From: Mycobacterium sp. E1214
GTDB lineage: Bacteria > Actinomycetota > Actinomycetes > Mycobacteriales > Mycobacteriaceae
Direction of reading: 5' to 3'
NCBI RefSeq assembly: GCF_001666755.1
Contig: NZ_LZJC01000150.1
Coordinates: 1 to 64,000, forward strand
Length of the DNA: 64,000 nt
The notes under the pieces were generated by a model. The model was not told where the DNA came from, searched no databases, and saw only the letters and a program-made list of their open reading frames with translations. The translations under genes and the position numbers were made by a program. This document shows positions 1 through 11,906 of this stretch, piece after piece. Each line of letters begins with the position of its first letter. Positions within the stretch are counted from its first letter, which is position 1.

Positions 1-571
1 CTAGCCGGCCGCGCACCACCAGGTAGGACATGCCGCGGGGCCGCTCGACGAGCTCCTGCTTGGACTGCGCCGATCCGACGAAGCCGACCGGGCCGCCGAG
101 CACCCCGGCCGGCGGGGCCACGCCCTCGTCGACGAGTTCGAGCAGCCGGAACAGCGCGGTCGGGGCGTTGCCGATCGCCAGCACCGCGCCGGGCAGCCGA
201 TCGGCCCACAGCTCCACCCCGGCGGCCGAGCGGGTGGTGCCGCGCTCGGCGGCCAGGCCGGCGGCCCGCGGATCGGCCACCAGCGACACCACTTCGTTGC
301 CGGCGGGCAGCCGGGCGCCGGTGATCCCGGCGGCCACCATCGACGAATCGCAGAGCACCGGGGCGCCGGCCCGCAGGGCGGCGCCGACCCGCTCGACGAC
401 GTCGGCGGTGTAGTCGACGTGTTCGGTGACGTCCACTTGCCCGCAGGTGTGGATCAGGCGGACGACGACGCGCGCGACGTCGGCCGGGAACCGCGTCAGG
501 TCGGCCTCGGCGCGGATGGCCGCGAACGACTGTCGGTAGATCTCCGCCGCGTCGCGAATGTAGTCGAGCAC
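1..571 (-). CDS. cobH: Precorrin-8X methylmutase CobH (3' end outside window)
   Basis: Reading the minus strand from a GTG at 571 gives a protein beginning [16 protein letters not shown] and continuing open to the window edge, about 190 residues. It has typical CobH/CbiC stretches such as [30 protein letters not shown], and a glycine-rich [13 protein letters not shown] segment. The enzyme moves the C-11 methyl group to C-12 of precorrin-8X, giving hydrogenobyrinate, in aerobic cobalamin synthesis in the cytoplasm. An in-frame TAA a few codons upstream of the GTG fixes the start. It lies 17 bases after cobG on the same strand, so the two are probably one transcript. The family is about 210 residues long, so only the last few are missing. 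Confidence 0.93.
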   Translation of the reverse strand, partial: MLDYIRDAAEIYRQSFAAIRAEADLTRFPADVARVVVRLIHTCGQVDVTEHVDYTADVVERVGAALRAGAPVLCDSSMVAAGITGARLPAGNEVVSLVADPRAAGLAAERGTTRSAAGVELWADRLPGAVLAIGNAPTALFRLLELVDEGVAPPAGVLGGPVGFVGSAQSKQELVERPRGMSYLVVRGRL

Positions 572-588
572 CCGCCCACCTTATGACT

Positions 589-1683
589 TCAGCGCAGCCG
601 GTATCCGTCCCCGGTGGCGACCCACACTTCGCCGGTGGGCGGGCTGCCGCACGCGCGGTCGCAACCCACGAAGTGCCGGTGCGCCGCGGCGCCGGCGACC
701 AGTGACCGCCCGACGTCCGCCCGCACGTCCGCGGCCGAGTGCGCGCAGCCGGGGCTGCCGGTGCAGGCGCTCACCGTCAACCACGGCGAGTTCGCGTCGA
801 ACACCAGCCCGAGCGGCGCCAGCACCCGCAGCGCGACGTCGGCCACGGCCTCGTCGAGGTCGCACACCAGCACCGAGCGCCACGGCGTGATCACCAGGGG
901 CGCCTCGATGGCGGCGAGGTAGTCGGCCACCCGGGCCGGCAGCACGCCCAGCGGCACCGCGGCCCCCAGCGCGACCCGGCCGTCGTCCTGTTCGAGCCAG
1001 CCCACCGGAGGCCTGGTCACCGCCGGCAACACAACGCCCGCGGCGTCGGCGCCGGGCAGCAGGCCTGCGGGGTCGGCCAATTCCTGGACGCGCCAGGCGG
1101 TTCCCCGGGCCTCGACGAACCGCAGCGCGACGGCGATCAGCGTCGTCACCGCCTCGCTGTGGGGCACCCGGACGCCGGTGTCGCGCCCGGCGAGCAGCGC
1201 CGCGCAGCCGTCCGGCAGCGCGTGCACGCCGACGTCGGCCCGCAACCCGGACACGTCGGCGCGCCCGTCGTCGAGGCTGAACCAGAACCGGCCGCCCAGC
1301 TCGGCCAGGCGCGGCTCGGCGCAGATCGCCGCGTCCAGGTCTGCCACCCATTCCCGGACGTCGACGTTCCCGCCGGCGCGCCCCGACAGCGGCGACGCGA
1401 CGATGCTGCGGACCCGCTCGTGCGTGGCCGACGGCAACAGGCCGGCGCCGGCGATCGCGTCAGCCACCGCCGCGACGTCGGTGATCCCGCGGACCTGCAC
1501 GTTGCCCCGGGCCGTCAATTCCAGGGTCCCCGAGCCCCAGTGGCTCGCGGCGGCGCTCAGAGCGCCGAGCTGGGCCGCGGTGAGCATCCCGCCGGGCAGC
1601 CGCACCCGGGCCAGCGCCCCGTCGGCCGCCCGGTGCACCTGCAGCGCACCCGGGCAAGCGTCGGTTCGGCGCGTCCTGGCCAC
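589..1683 (-). CDS. cobG: Precorrin-3B synthase CobG
   Basis: About 364 residues from a GTG at 1683 (VARTRRTDACPGAL); an in-frame TTG at 1704 would add seven residues. The protein has the nitrite/sulfite reductase ferredoxin-like half domain near the N terminus (LPGGMLTAAQL, GNVQVRG) and the cysteine pattern of a 4Fe-4S/siroheme-type site near the C terminus (SACTGSPGCAHS, then HFVGCDRACGSP). CobG uses O2 to convert precorrin-3A to precorrin-3B, so it marks the aerobic cobalamin route. It is followed at 17 bases by cobH. The other corrin gene of this window, cobN, is 4.5 kb away on the opposite strand because the ssu genes lie between. I choose the GTG because the shorter form matches the family length I remember (about 363). 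Confidence 0.9.
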   Translation of the reverse strand: MARTRRTDACPGALQVHRAADGALARVRLPGGMLTAAQLGALSAAASHWGSGTLELTARGNVQVRGITDVAAVADAIAGAGLLPSATHERVRSIVASPLSGRAGGNVDVREWVADLDAAICAEPRLAELGGRFWFSLDDGRADVSGLRADVGVHALPDGCAALLAGRDTGVRVPHSEAVTTLIAVALRFVEARGTAWRVQELADPAGLLPGADAAGVVLPAVTRPPVGWLEQDDGRVALGAAVPLGVLPARVADYLAAIEAPLVITPWRSVLVCDLDEAVADVALRVLAPLGLVFDANSPWLTVSACTGSPGCAHSAADVRADVGRSLVAGAAAHRHFVGCDRACGSPPTGEVWVATGDGYRLR

Positions 1684-1715
1684 CAGTCCACGGTACGGGG
1701 CCAACCGGCGGGACT

Positions 1716-1727
1716 TGGCTTCAGCCA
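1716..1727. promoter_or_regulatory. Short inverted repeat in the cobG/ssuC divergent intergenic region
   Basis: TGGCTTCAGCCA is a perfect 12-base palindrome in the 92-base gap between the divergent starts of cobG (1683) and ssuC (1776). Its position would suit an operator for either gene. There is no second copy nearby, so this is only a candidate. Confidence 0.25.
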
Positions 1728-1775
1728 GAACCTAACCCTTACCTGGTCAGCGGGGCTCGCCTTAGCGTCGACACG

Positions 1776-2603
1776 GTGAGCATTGCCACCGCGCTCGACG
1801 CTGCCTCCACCACCGCGGGCGGCGCCCCGGCCACCGCGCCGGCCGGGTACTGGGCGCGCCGCAAGTGGGACGTCATCCGGGTGGTCTCGCCGGTGGCGCT
1901 GCTGGCCTTATGGCAGCTGGGCAGCGCCATCGGGGTGATCCCGCAGGATGTGCTGCCGGCGCCGTCGCTGATCCTGGACGCCGGCCTGGAGCTGATCCGC
2001 AACGGTCAGCTGGCGGCCGCCCTGCACGTGTCCACCATGCGCGTGGTCGAGGGGCTGGCGCTGGGCGGGGCCGTCGGGGTGGCCGCGGGCGCGGCGGTCG
2101 GGCTGTCGCGCTGGCTCGAGTCGACCGTCGACCCGCCGATGCAGATGATCCGCGCGCTGCCGCATCTGGGTTTGATCCCGCTGTTCATCCTGTGGTTCGG
2201 CATCGGCGAGTTGCCCAAGGTGTTGCTGGTGGCGTTGGGGGTGGCGTTCCCGCTCTACCTCAACACGTTCTCGGCGATCCGACAGGTCGACGCGAAACTG
2301 TTCGAAACGGCTCAGGTGCTGGGGTTTTCGTTCCCACAGCGGCTCACCCGCATCATCGTGCCCAGCGCGGCGCCGCAGGTGCTGGTCGGGTTCCGACAGT
2401 CACTGGCGATAGCCTGGATGACCCTCATCGTCGCCGAACAGATCAACGCCGACAAGGGAATTGGCTTCCTGATCAACAACGCCCGCGACTTTCTGCGTAT
2501 CGACATCATCATCTTCGGCCTCATCGTGTACGCGCTGCTCGGCATCCTGACCGACGCGGGCGTGCGTCTCATCGAGCGGCGCGCCCTGCGCTACCGACTC
2601 TAG
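1776..2603 (+). CDS. ssuC: Aliphatic sulfonate ABC transporter permease SsuC
   Basis: 275-residue integral membrane protein of the binding-protein-dependent permease family. About six hydrophobic spans are visible, beginning VVSPVALLALWQLGSAIGV near residue 35. The EAA loop that contacts the ATPase is seen around ETAQVLGFSFPQRLTRIIVPSAAP (roughly residues 175-200). It forms the cytoplasmic-membrane channel for uptake of alkanesulfonates, or a related compound such as taurine. The start is a GTG, 92 bases from the divergent cobG. It is followed by the ATPase (11-base gap), the binding lipoprotein and an SsuD monooxygenase, which supports the sulfonate assignment over nitrate or thiamine-precursor transport. 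Confidence 0.88.
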   Translation: MSIATALDAASTTAGGAPATAPAGYWARRKWDVIRVVSPVALLALWQLGSAIGVIPQDVLPAPSLILDAGLELIRNGQLAAALHVSTMRVVEGLALGGAVGVAAGAAVGLSRWLESTVDPPMQMIRALPHLGLIPLFILWFGIGELPKVLLVALGVAFPLYLNTFSAIRQVDAKLFETAQVLGFSFPQRLTRIIVPSAAPQVLVGFRQSLAIAWMTLIVAEQINADKGIGFLINNARDFLRIDIIIFGLIVYALLGILTDAGVRLIERRALRYRL

Positions 2604-2614
2604 AAAGGTTCGGT

Positions 2615-3370
2615 GTGACACTCATCGCTGACTCCGGCGCCGCCACCAGGGCGCGCACCGACATCGCCGGTGAACTGCGCCACGTCGACAAGTGGTACGG
2701 GGACCGTCATGTCCTCAAAGACGTGTCGCTGCAAGTGCGCAGCGGCGAGATCGTCGCGCTCATCGGACGCAGCGGCTCGGGCAAATCGACGGTGTTGCGG
2801 GTACTGGCCGGCCTGTCGCCCGACCACACCGGGGACCGGGTGGTGACCGGCGCCCCGGCGCTGGCGTTCCAGGAGCCGCGTCTGTTCCCCTGGCGCGACG
2901 TGGTCACCAACGTCGGCTATGGACTGACCCGCAGCCGCCTGTCCAAATCGCAGGTCCGGCAACGCGCGGAGCGGGCACTGGCCGACGTCGGCCTGGCCGA
3001 CCGCGCCACCGCCTGGCCGCTGACGCTGTCCGGCGGTCAGGCCCAACGGGTTTCGCTGGCCCGGGCGCTGGTCGCCGAACCGCGGCTGTTGCTGCTCGAC
3101 GAACCGTTCGGAGCGCTGGACGCGTTGACCCGACGGACCATGCACGCGCTACTGCTCGAGCTGTGGCGCCAACATCGGTTCGGCGTGCTGTTGATCACCC
3201 ACGACGTCGACGAAGCGGTGGCGCTGGCCGACCGGGTGCTGGTCCTCGACGACGGCCGCGTCGTCCACGCGACCGACATCGACGAGCCGCGCCGCGCGAC
3301 CGGCGCAGCCGGGGCGCACACCGAGCAGCGCCGCGCCGAGCTGCTCGACCGGTTGGGTGTGCGGCTTTGA
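2615..3370 (+). CDS. ssuB: Aliphatic sulfonate ABC transporter ATPase SsuB
   Basis: 251 residues from a GTG preceded by GAAAGG. Walker A is GRSGSGKST (about residues 50-58), the Q-loop lies in FQEPRLFPWRDV, the ABC signature is LSGGQAQR, and Walker B is LLLLDEPFGALD, followed by the H-loop in LITHDVDEA. This is the complete set for an active nucleotide-binding subunit of the taurine/nitrate/sulfonate class. It powers SsuC from the cytoplasmic face. Its stop codon overlaps the TTG start of the binding protein (TTGA), so translation of the two is probably coupled. The reading frame is open much further upstream, but that part is the shadow of ssuC. Confidence 0.9.
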   Translation: MTLIADSGAATRARTDIAGELRHVDKWYGDRHVLKDVSLQVRSGEIVALIGRSGSGKSTVLRVLAGLSPDHTGDRVVTGAPALAFQEPRLFPWRDVVTNVGYGLTRSRLSKSQVRQRAERALADVGLADRATAWPLTLSGGQAQRVSLARALVAEPRLLLLDEPFGALDALTRRTMHALLLELWRQHRFGVLLITHDVDEAVALADRVLVLDDGRVVHATDIDEPRRATGAAGAHTEQRRAELLDRLGVRL

Positions 3371-4374
3371 GGGGTTGGCTCGCGACGATCGCGGCCGTCG
3401 CGCTGGTGTCGGCCGGATGCGTCTCTCGGACAAGCACTTCCGGTCCAGCGGCACCGCCGGCCGCGGTGCCGCTGACGGCGTTGGCCGGGCTGACGCTGCA
3501 AGTCGGTGACCAGAAGGGCGGCACCGAGGCCCTGCTGCGCGCCGCCGGGCAGCTGGACAACCTGCCCTACCAGGTGGCGTTCTCGACGTTCACCTCCGGG
3601 CCGCCGCAGGTGGAAGCCGCCACCGCCGGCAAGATCGACTTCGCGATCACCGGCAACACCCCGCCGATCTTCGGGGCGGCCAGCAACGCGAAGATCAAGG
3701 TGGTCTCGGCGTACGGCGGCGGGGGAGCGGGCAATCGCATTCTGGTGCATGCGGATTCGCCCATCACCTCGGTGGCCGGCCTGCGCGGCAAGGCGGTCGC
3801 GGTCGGCAAGGGCAGCTCGTCGCATGCCAACCTGTTGGCGCAGCTGGACAAGGCGGGACTGAAAGCCTCCGACATCAAATTCGTATACCTGCAGCCTGCC
3901 GATGCGCTGTCGGCGTTCAGCCAGCACCAGGCCGACGCCTGGGCGATCTGGGATCCCTACACGGCGCAGGCCGAACAGCAGATCCCGGTGCGCAGCATCG
4001 CCGAGGCGCAGGGCGTCACCAACGGCGACTGGCTGGGCGTCGCGTCCGATCAGGCGTTGGCCGACGCCAAACGCAACACCGCGCTGTCAGACCTGTTGGT
4101 GCGCTTCGAGAAGGCGGTGCAATGGGCGCGGGCCAACCCCCAGCGGTGGGCGCAGAGCTACGCCGCGGCGGTTGGCCTAGACCCGCAGGTGGCCGCGGTG
4201 TCGCAAGGCCGTAGCCTGCGGTTGCCGATCGAGCTCGGCGACGACGTGGTGGCCTCGGAGCAGAAGTTGGCCGACCTGTTCGCGGCCTCCGGTCAGCTCG
4301 AGTCGGCGCCACGGTTTACTAACTCAGTCGACCGTCGATTCAACGAGGTGTTGCGCCAAGGCCTCGTCAGCTGA
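3367..4374 (+). CDS. ssuA: Sulfonate-binding lipoprotein SsuA
   Basis: 335 residues from a TTG overlapping the ssuB stop. A short signal peptide (LRGWLATIAAVALVSAGC) ends in the lipobox LVSAGC, so the mature protein should be lipid-anchored outside the membrane. The remainder is a type-2 periplasmic binding fold of the SsuA/TauA family: LQVGDQKGGTEALLRAAG, the IDFAITGNTPPIFG segment, then AVGKGSSSHANLLAQLDKAG and ADAWAIWDPYTAQAEQ. It captures the substrate for SsuBC. The order permease-ATPase-binding protein-monooxygenase is a rearranged ssu operon. The exact sulfonate cannot be read from sequence. Confidence 0.88.
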   Translation: MRGWLATIAAVALVSAGCVSRTSTSGPAAPPAAVPLTALAGLTLQVGDQKGGTEALLRAAGQLDNLPYQVAFSTFTSGPPQVEAATAGKIDFAITGNTPPIFGAASNAKIKVVSAYGGGGAGNRILVHADSPITSVAGLRGKAVAVGKGSSSHANLLAQLDKAGLKASDIKFVYLQPADALSAFSQHQADAWAIWDPYTAQAEQQIPVRSIAEAQGVTNGDWLGVASDQALADAKRNTALSDLLVRFEKAVQWARANPQRWAQSYAAAVGLDPQVAAVSQGRSLRLPIELGDDVVASEQKLADLFAASGQLESAPRFTNSVDRRFNEVLRQGLVS

Positions 4375-4386
4375 ATAGGGGAGGGT

Positions 4387-5478
4387 ATGCCGGCGAAGTT
4401 CTTCTGGTTCCTGCCGACCACCGGCGACAGCAGGTCCATCGTGGGCGGGTCGCACGCGTCGTCGCACCACGCAGTCCCCGCGAGTCATCGCGAGCCGAGC
4501 CGCCGCTACCTGGCCGAGGTCGCGCGGGCGGCGGACCGGCTGGGTTACGAGGGTGTGTTGACGCCCACGGGCACGTGGTGCGAGGACGCGTGGCTGACGG
4601 CCGCCGCGCTGTTGGCCGAGACGGAACGACTGAAGTTCCTGGTCGCCTTCCGGCCTGGCCTGGTGCCGCCGACGTTGGCCGCGCAGCAAACCGCGACGCT
4701 ACAACGTTTTTCGGGAGGACGGGTGCTGCTGAACGTGGTGAGCGGCAGCGACGACCTCGAGCAGCGGCGCTTCGGGGACTGGCTCGACCACGACGAGCGC
4801 TACGCGCGCACCGGTGAATTCCTGCACATCGTCAGCTCGGTGTGGCGCCAGGAGTCCGTCGACTTCAACGGCAAGTACTACCACGTCGAAGACGCTCGGG
4901 TGTCGGCGCCGCCAGACCCGTTGCCGCAGATCTACTTCGGCGGTTCGTCGGCGCCCGCGTTGGACATCGCCGCCGAGTACGTCGACGTGTACCTGACCTG
5001 GGGTGAGCCGCCGCAGGCGGCGGCGGAAAAGATCGCGAAGGTGCGCGCCCGCGCCCAGGAGCACGGCCGCTCCCTGCGCTTCGGCATCCGGTTGCACACC
5101 ATCACCCGCGACAGCTCCGCCGCGGCGTGGGCGGTGGCCGACGAGCTGCTGAGCGAATTGAGCCCCGAGCAGATCGCCAATGCCACTGCGCAGCACTCCC
5201 GTTCGGAATCAGAGGGGCAGCGGCGGATGACCGCCCTGCACGGCGGGCGCCTGGACAAGCTCGAGATCTACCCGAACCTGTGGGCGGGAGTGGGACTGGT
5301 CCGCGGTGGCGCCGGCACCGCGCTGGTGGGCAGCCACGAGGAGGTCGCCAACCTGATCGCCGAGTACCACTCGCTGGGCTTCGACGAGTTCATCCTGTCC
5401 GGCTACCCGCACCTGGAGGAGTCGTACTGGTTCGCCGAGGGTGTGCTGCCCATCCTGCGGCGCAAGGGCATTGCCTGA
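4387..5478 (+). CDS. ssuD: FMNH2-dependent alkanesulfonate monooxygenase SsuD
   Basis: 363 residues, ATG preceded by GGGGAGGG. It matches the known SsuD (as I recall the E. coli protein) throughout: FWFLPTTGDSRSIVGG at the start, TGTWCEDAW carrying the active-site-region cysteine, QQTATLQRFSGGR, YFGGSSAPALDIAAEYVD, YLTWGEPPQAA, FGIRLHTI with the Arg/His pair, NLWAGVGLVRGGAGTALVG, and SGYPHLEESY. This bacterial luciferase-like enzyme releases sulfite from alkanesulfonates with O2 and reduced FMN, feeding sulfur assimilation. No ssuE flavin reductase is adjacent, so FMNH2 must come from elsewhere. It follows ssuA by 12 bases in the same operon. Confidence 0.93.
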   Translation: MPAKFFWFLPTTGDSRSIVGGSHASSHHAVPASHREPSRRYLAEVARAADRLGYEGVLTPTGTWCEDAWLTAAALLAETERLKFLVAFRPGLVPPTLAAQQTATLQRFSGGRVLLNVVSGSDDLEQRRFGDWLDHDERYARTGEFLHIVSSVWRQESVDFNGKYYHVEDARVSAPPDPLPQIYFGGSSAPALDIAAEYVDVYLTWGEPPQAAAEKIAKVRARAQEHGRSLRFGIRLHTITRDSSAAAWAVADELLSELSPEQIANATAQHSRSESEGQRRMTALHGGRLDKLEIYPNLWAGVGLVRGGAGTALVGSHEEVANLIAEYHSLGFDEFILSGYPHLEESYWFAEGVLPILRRKGIA

Positions 5479-5517
5479 CGCGCGTGCGATTGAAGGCTCG
5501 GCGCCGCGGGCACCCTC

Positions 5518-6192
5518 GTGGCCATGCGCACCCACGAGTACGCGCCCGGCCGGTTCGCCGACGTTTACGGTGACTCGGCGGCGCCCACGATCCTGCTGTG
5601 GCACGGCGCGCAGACCGACGCCCGCGCGGCGGTCGGGCCGCTGGCCGGCCTGCTCGCCGAGCGCGGCGCGGCGGTGGTGGCCGCGGACTGGAACTCCCAC
5701 GCCGCCGACGGCGGCCGTGCGGACCTGCTGCGGTCGCTGCAGTTCGCCCGCGGCCTCGGCACCGACGGTGTGATCCTGGTCGGGTGGTCGATGGGCGGTG
5801 CCGCCGCAGCGGGTGTGACGCTCGAGGCGGGGCGGTTGGACCTGACGGTCCACCACACCGTCTGCCTGGCCGGCGCGTTCATCGTCGCCGACCCCGTCTT
5901 TGGGCGCCCGCTGACCGGCGCGCTGCCCGAGGGGCGCCCCGGCTCCCCGTTCACCCTGCTGCACGGCATCTCCGACGACGTGGTCCCGGTGGACGCCAGC
6001 CGGGACTTTGCCGGGCGGCTGCGGCGGGCGGGCTGGCCGGTGGAGTTCGCCGAGCTGGACGCCGATCACGGGTCGATCGCGGGGGCGGACTACGACGCCG
6101 CCGCCGACTGCTACCGGCCGGCGGCGGGCGGGCCCGCGCTCGGCGTCGCCCGCGAGGTTGCCGACCGGATCGCCGCGACGCTGGTGCGGTAA
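5518..6192 (+). CDS. Small alpha/beta hydrolase (dienelactone-hydrolase-like)
   Basis: 224 residues from GTG 5518, or 222 from ATG 5524. It has the nucleophile elbow GWSMGG (serine near residue 87). A later HGISDDVVPV supplies the probable acid and DADHGS the histidine of a catalytic triad. There is no signal peptide or membrane span, so it should be cytoplasmic. It begins 39 bases after ssuD and ends 9 bases before cobN on the same strand. Its substrate is unknown. Position suggests read-through from the ssu operon into cobN, but nothing ties its chemistry to either pathway. I do not recall it at this place in M. tuberculosis. Confidence 0.75.
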   Translation: MAMRTHEYAPGRFADVYGDSAAPTILLWHGAQTDARAAVGPLAGLLAERGAAVVAADWNSHAADGGRADLLRSLQFARGLGTDGVILVGWSMGGAAAAGVTLEAGRLDLTVHHTVCLAGAFIVADPVFGRPLTGALPEGRPGSPFTLLHGISDDVVPVDASRDFAGRLRRAGWPVEFAELDADHGSIAGADYDAAADCYRPAAGGPALGVAREVADRIAATLVR

Positions 6193-6201
6193 GAATGGTG
6201 G

Positions 6202-9777
<3,576 letters not shown>

Positions 9778-9820
9778 CGCCGGCGCGGGTCTGTGGCGGG
9801 CCGCCCTGTCGGTGGCGACC

Positions 9821-9836
9821 GTGCGGCCGGCCGCAC
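9821..9836. repeat. 16-base perfect palindrome after cobN
   Basis: GTGCGGCCGGCCGCAC, eight bases and their exact complement with no loop, lies 43 bases after cobN and 34 bases before the next start. A hairpin without a loop is unlike a normal terminator and there is no T run, so it may be a protein-binding site or chance in GC-rich DNA. Confidence 0.3.
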
Positions 9837-9870
9837 GCCTGGCACACACCGCCGCGGTAGGTTGAACGCT

Positions 9871-10251
9871 GTGACGCCCACCTTCGCCGACCTCGCCAAG
9901 GCGCAATACATTCTGCTCACCACCTTCACCAAGGACGGCCGGCCCAAGCCCACGCCGATCTGGGCCGCGGCTCAAGGGGACCGGCTGCTGGTCATCACGC
10001 AGGCGAAGTCCTGGAAGGTCAAGCGGATCCGCAACACGCCCCGCGTCACGCTGGCCACCTGCACCATGAACGGCAAGCCGACCAGCGAGGCGGTGCAGGG
10101 CACCGCGGCGGTCCTGGACAAGTCGCACACGGCCGCCGTCTACGACGCGATCGGCAAGCGTTACGGCCTGCTGGGCAAGGTGTTCAACCTCTTCAGCAAG
10201 CTGCGCGGCGGCATGGAGAACAACGTGGGCCTCGAGTTGCGCGTGGGCTGA
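9871..10251 (+). CDS. PPOX-class flavin/F420-dependent protein
   Basis: 126 residues from a GTG at 9871. It shows the split beta-barrel of the pyridoxamine-phosphate-oxidase-like superfamily: FADLAKAQYILLTTFTKDGRPKPTPIW at the start, then LLVITQAKSWKVKRIRNTPRVTLATC. In mycobacteria such short proteins often bind F420 or FMN and act as reductases, but the cofactor cannot be decided here. The gene following cobN in M. tuberculosis (Rv2061c, from memory) is of this kind, so it is probably conserved. It is a single domain without a signal peptide, expected in the cytoplasm. Confidence 0.8.
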   Translation: MTPTFADLAKAQYILLTTFTKDGRPKPTPIWAAAQGDRLLVITQAKSWKVKRIRNTPRVTLATCTMNGKPTSEAVQGTAAVLDKSHTAAVYDAIGKRYGLLGKVFNLFSKLRGGMENNVGLELRVG

Positions 10252-10403
10252 CGCCCGCAACGAATGTCGACGACCCCGCACCTGGGCGCAGGCCGGCCTC
10301 GACGGCACACGTTCGCAAGGGCGTTGTCGCCCAAGCCTGGTCGTTGATCCCGGCGCGATGGCAGGATAGGCCTTCCCGCAGGGTGATCGAGATAGGTTCG
10401 CCG

Positions 10404-10838
10404 ATGGAGATGCTCGACCTTTTTCACCAGTTGGTCCGGTTCGAGACGGAGCTGTGGAACGCGGTGGACGCCCGCTTGCGTAGAGATCTCGACCTTCCGC
10501 TGAGCCGGCTGGAGCCCATGCAGGTGATCGCGCGGCGATCATCGTGCCGGGTGAACGACATTGCCGAGGAGCTGGCCATCACCATCGGCGGCACCAGCAA
10601 GTTGGTCGACCGTATCGAAGCGGCGGGTTACTGCATTCGCCGCGCGAATCCGGCGGACGGCCGGTCGACGATCATCGAACTGACGGCGCAAGGCCGCCGA
10701 GTCTTGGCGAAGGCGGTCACGGCTTTCGACGAGGAGCTGCAGCTCCGCATCGGGTCGGCGGTCGCTCAGCGATCGCTGCGGCAGTTCCATTCGACGCTTG
10801 TCGCGCTGCGAGCGGCCAACGCCGCCGTCGACAAGTAA
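10404..10838 (+). CDS. MarR-family transcriptional regulator
   Basis: 144 residues from ATG 10404; an in-frame GTG at 10383 would add seven. The winged-helix core is clear: LPLSRLEPMQVIARR, then NDIAEELAITIGGTSKLVDRIEAAGYCIRRANPADGRSTIIELTAQG, where the DGRS wing is typical of MarR proteins. These are dimers that bind palindromes and release DNA on binding small phenolic or oxidised ligands. The gene stops 12 bases before a perfect 18-base palindrome that lies in front of a quinone oxidoreductase, so it most likely represses that gene. A cysteine lies in the recognition-helix region (GYCIRR) and another earlier (RRSSCRV); redox sensing is possible but unproven. Confidence 0.88.
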   Translation: MEMLDLFHQLVRFETELWNAVDARLRRDLDLPLSRLEPMQVIARRSSCRVNDIAEELAITIGGTSKLVDRIEAAGYCIRRANPADGRSTIIELTAQGRRVLAKAVTAFDEELQLRIGSAVAQRSLRQFHSTLVALRAANAAVDK

Positions 10839-10850
10839 CCGCAGCGCGTT

Positions 10851-10868
10851 TACATTCCACGGAATGTA
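10851..10868. promoter_or_regulatory. Probable MarR operator
   Basis: TACATTCCACGGAATGTA: eight bases, a two-base centre and the exact reverse complement. It lies between the MarR gene and the quinone oxidoreductase, and its right arm overlaps a good -10 hexamer, TATATT at 10867-10872. A bound MarR dimer would block transcription of the oxidoreductase. The arm is strikingly AT-rich for this genome, which makes chance unlikely. Confidence 0.75.
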
Positions 10869-10916
10869 TATTAGTGATCGGTACGCGGCGTTCGCCGCGA
10901 GGCGAGGAGATCACGC

Positions 10917-11900
10917 ATGAGGGCGGCCTGGTACGACCGGCAGGGCGACGCGGCGAGCGTTCTTGAGATCGGTGAACTTCCCGACCCCTCACCCGGACCG
11001 GGTGAGGTTCGCGTGCGGATCTCTTTCTCCGGCGTCAATCCCGGTGATACGAAGAAGCGTTCGGGGTGGCAGGGCGGGGCGATGAGCTTTCCGCGAATCG
11101 TTCTGCACAGCGATGGCGCCGGAGTGGTCGAGGCCGTCGGCGACGGCGTCGATCGCGACCGGGTGGGGCAACGGGTGTGGATTTACGGCGCCCAGTCCTA
11201 TCGGCCATTCGGCACCGCCGCCCAGTTCAGCTGCGTTCCCGCCGCGCAGGCCGTCCCGTTGCCCGACGAAGTGTCCGACGGGATGGGTGCCTGCCTGGGA
11301 ATCCCGGGCATCACCGCTCATCGGGCCGTATTCAGCGACGGGCCGGTCGAAGGCAAGACGCTCCTGGTGCACGGCGTGCTCGGGTCCGTCGGCTCGCTGG
11401 CGGCTCAACTGGCGAGCTGGGGCGGGGCCACCGTCATCGGCACCGTCGTTCGCGAAAGCGACCTGGGCCGGGTGGACGGCTCGGTGATCGCGCACGCCGT
11501 CGCGTTGAGCGACGGCGACGCCTCGGCCGCGGTGCGTGACTTCAGCCCGGCCGGGGTGGACCGCATCGTCGAGGTGGCTTTGTCGGACAATGCCGAGTTG
11601 GACGCGGCGGTGGTGGCCAACGACGCGGTGATCGCCGCGTACGCGACCCGCAGGGACAGGCCCGAGTTGCCCTTCTGGCCACTGGTTTTCGCCAACACGA
11701 CGGTGCGTTTCCTGGGCAGCGACGATTTCCCGGCCGCGGCCAAACGGCAGGCGGCGGCCGACCTGACGACCGCCGCGCGAAGCGGCGCGTTGACCATCGC
11801 GGTGGGACCACCGCGCGCGCTTGCGGAGATAGCCGGGGCGCACGATGACGTGGACCGCGGGGCGCGCGACGGCCGGGTCGTGCTGGCCGTAGGGCGCTGA
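10917..11900 (+). CDS. Zinc-independent quinone oxidoreductase (MDR family)
   Basis: 327 residues, ATG start preceded by GGCGAGGAG. It is a medium-chain dehydrogenase/reductase of the zeta-crystallin type: N-terminal GroES-like domain with PSPGPGEVRVRISFSGVNPGDTK, then a Rossmann domain with LLVHGVLGSVGSLAAQLASWGGATVIGTV, close to the family AXXGXXG binding turn. No zinc-ligand cysteines are present. It should reduce quinones or enones with NADPH in the cytoplasm. It stands directly behind the MarR gene and its palindrome, which fits an inducible detoxification pair. Confidence 0.87.
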   Translation: MRAAWYDRQGDAASVLEIGELPDPSPGPGEVRVRISFSGVNPGDTKKRSGWQGGAMSFPRIVLHSDGAGVVEAVGDGVDRDRVGQRVWIYGAQSYRPFGTAAQFSCVPAAQAVPLPDEVSDGMGACLGIPGITAHRAVFSDGPVEGKTLLVHGVLGSVGSLAAQLASWGGATVIGTVVRESDLGRVDGSVIAHAVALSDGDASAAVRDFSPAGVDRIVEVALSDNAELDAAVVANDAVIAAYATRRDRPELPFWPLVFANTTVRFLGSDDFPAAAKRQAAADLTTAARSGALTIAVGPPRALAEIAGAHDDVDRGARDGRVVLAVGR

Positions 11901-11906
11901 ACCGGG

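Noticed and set aside
1727-1750. IdeR-like box before ssuC (CCTAACCCTTACC)
   Set aside because: Only partial half-site similarity, with no palindromic partner.
1684-6201. Cobalamin riboswitch upstream of cobG or cobN
   Set aside because: The gap before cobG is 92 bases and the one before cobN only 9; I found no B12-box-like sequence, and both are too short.
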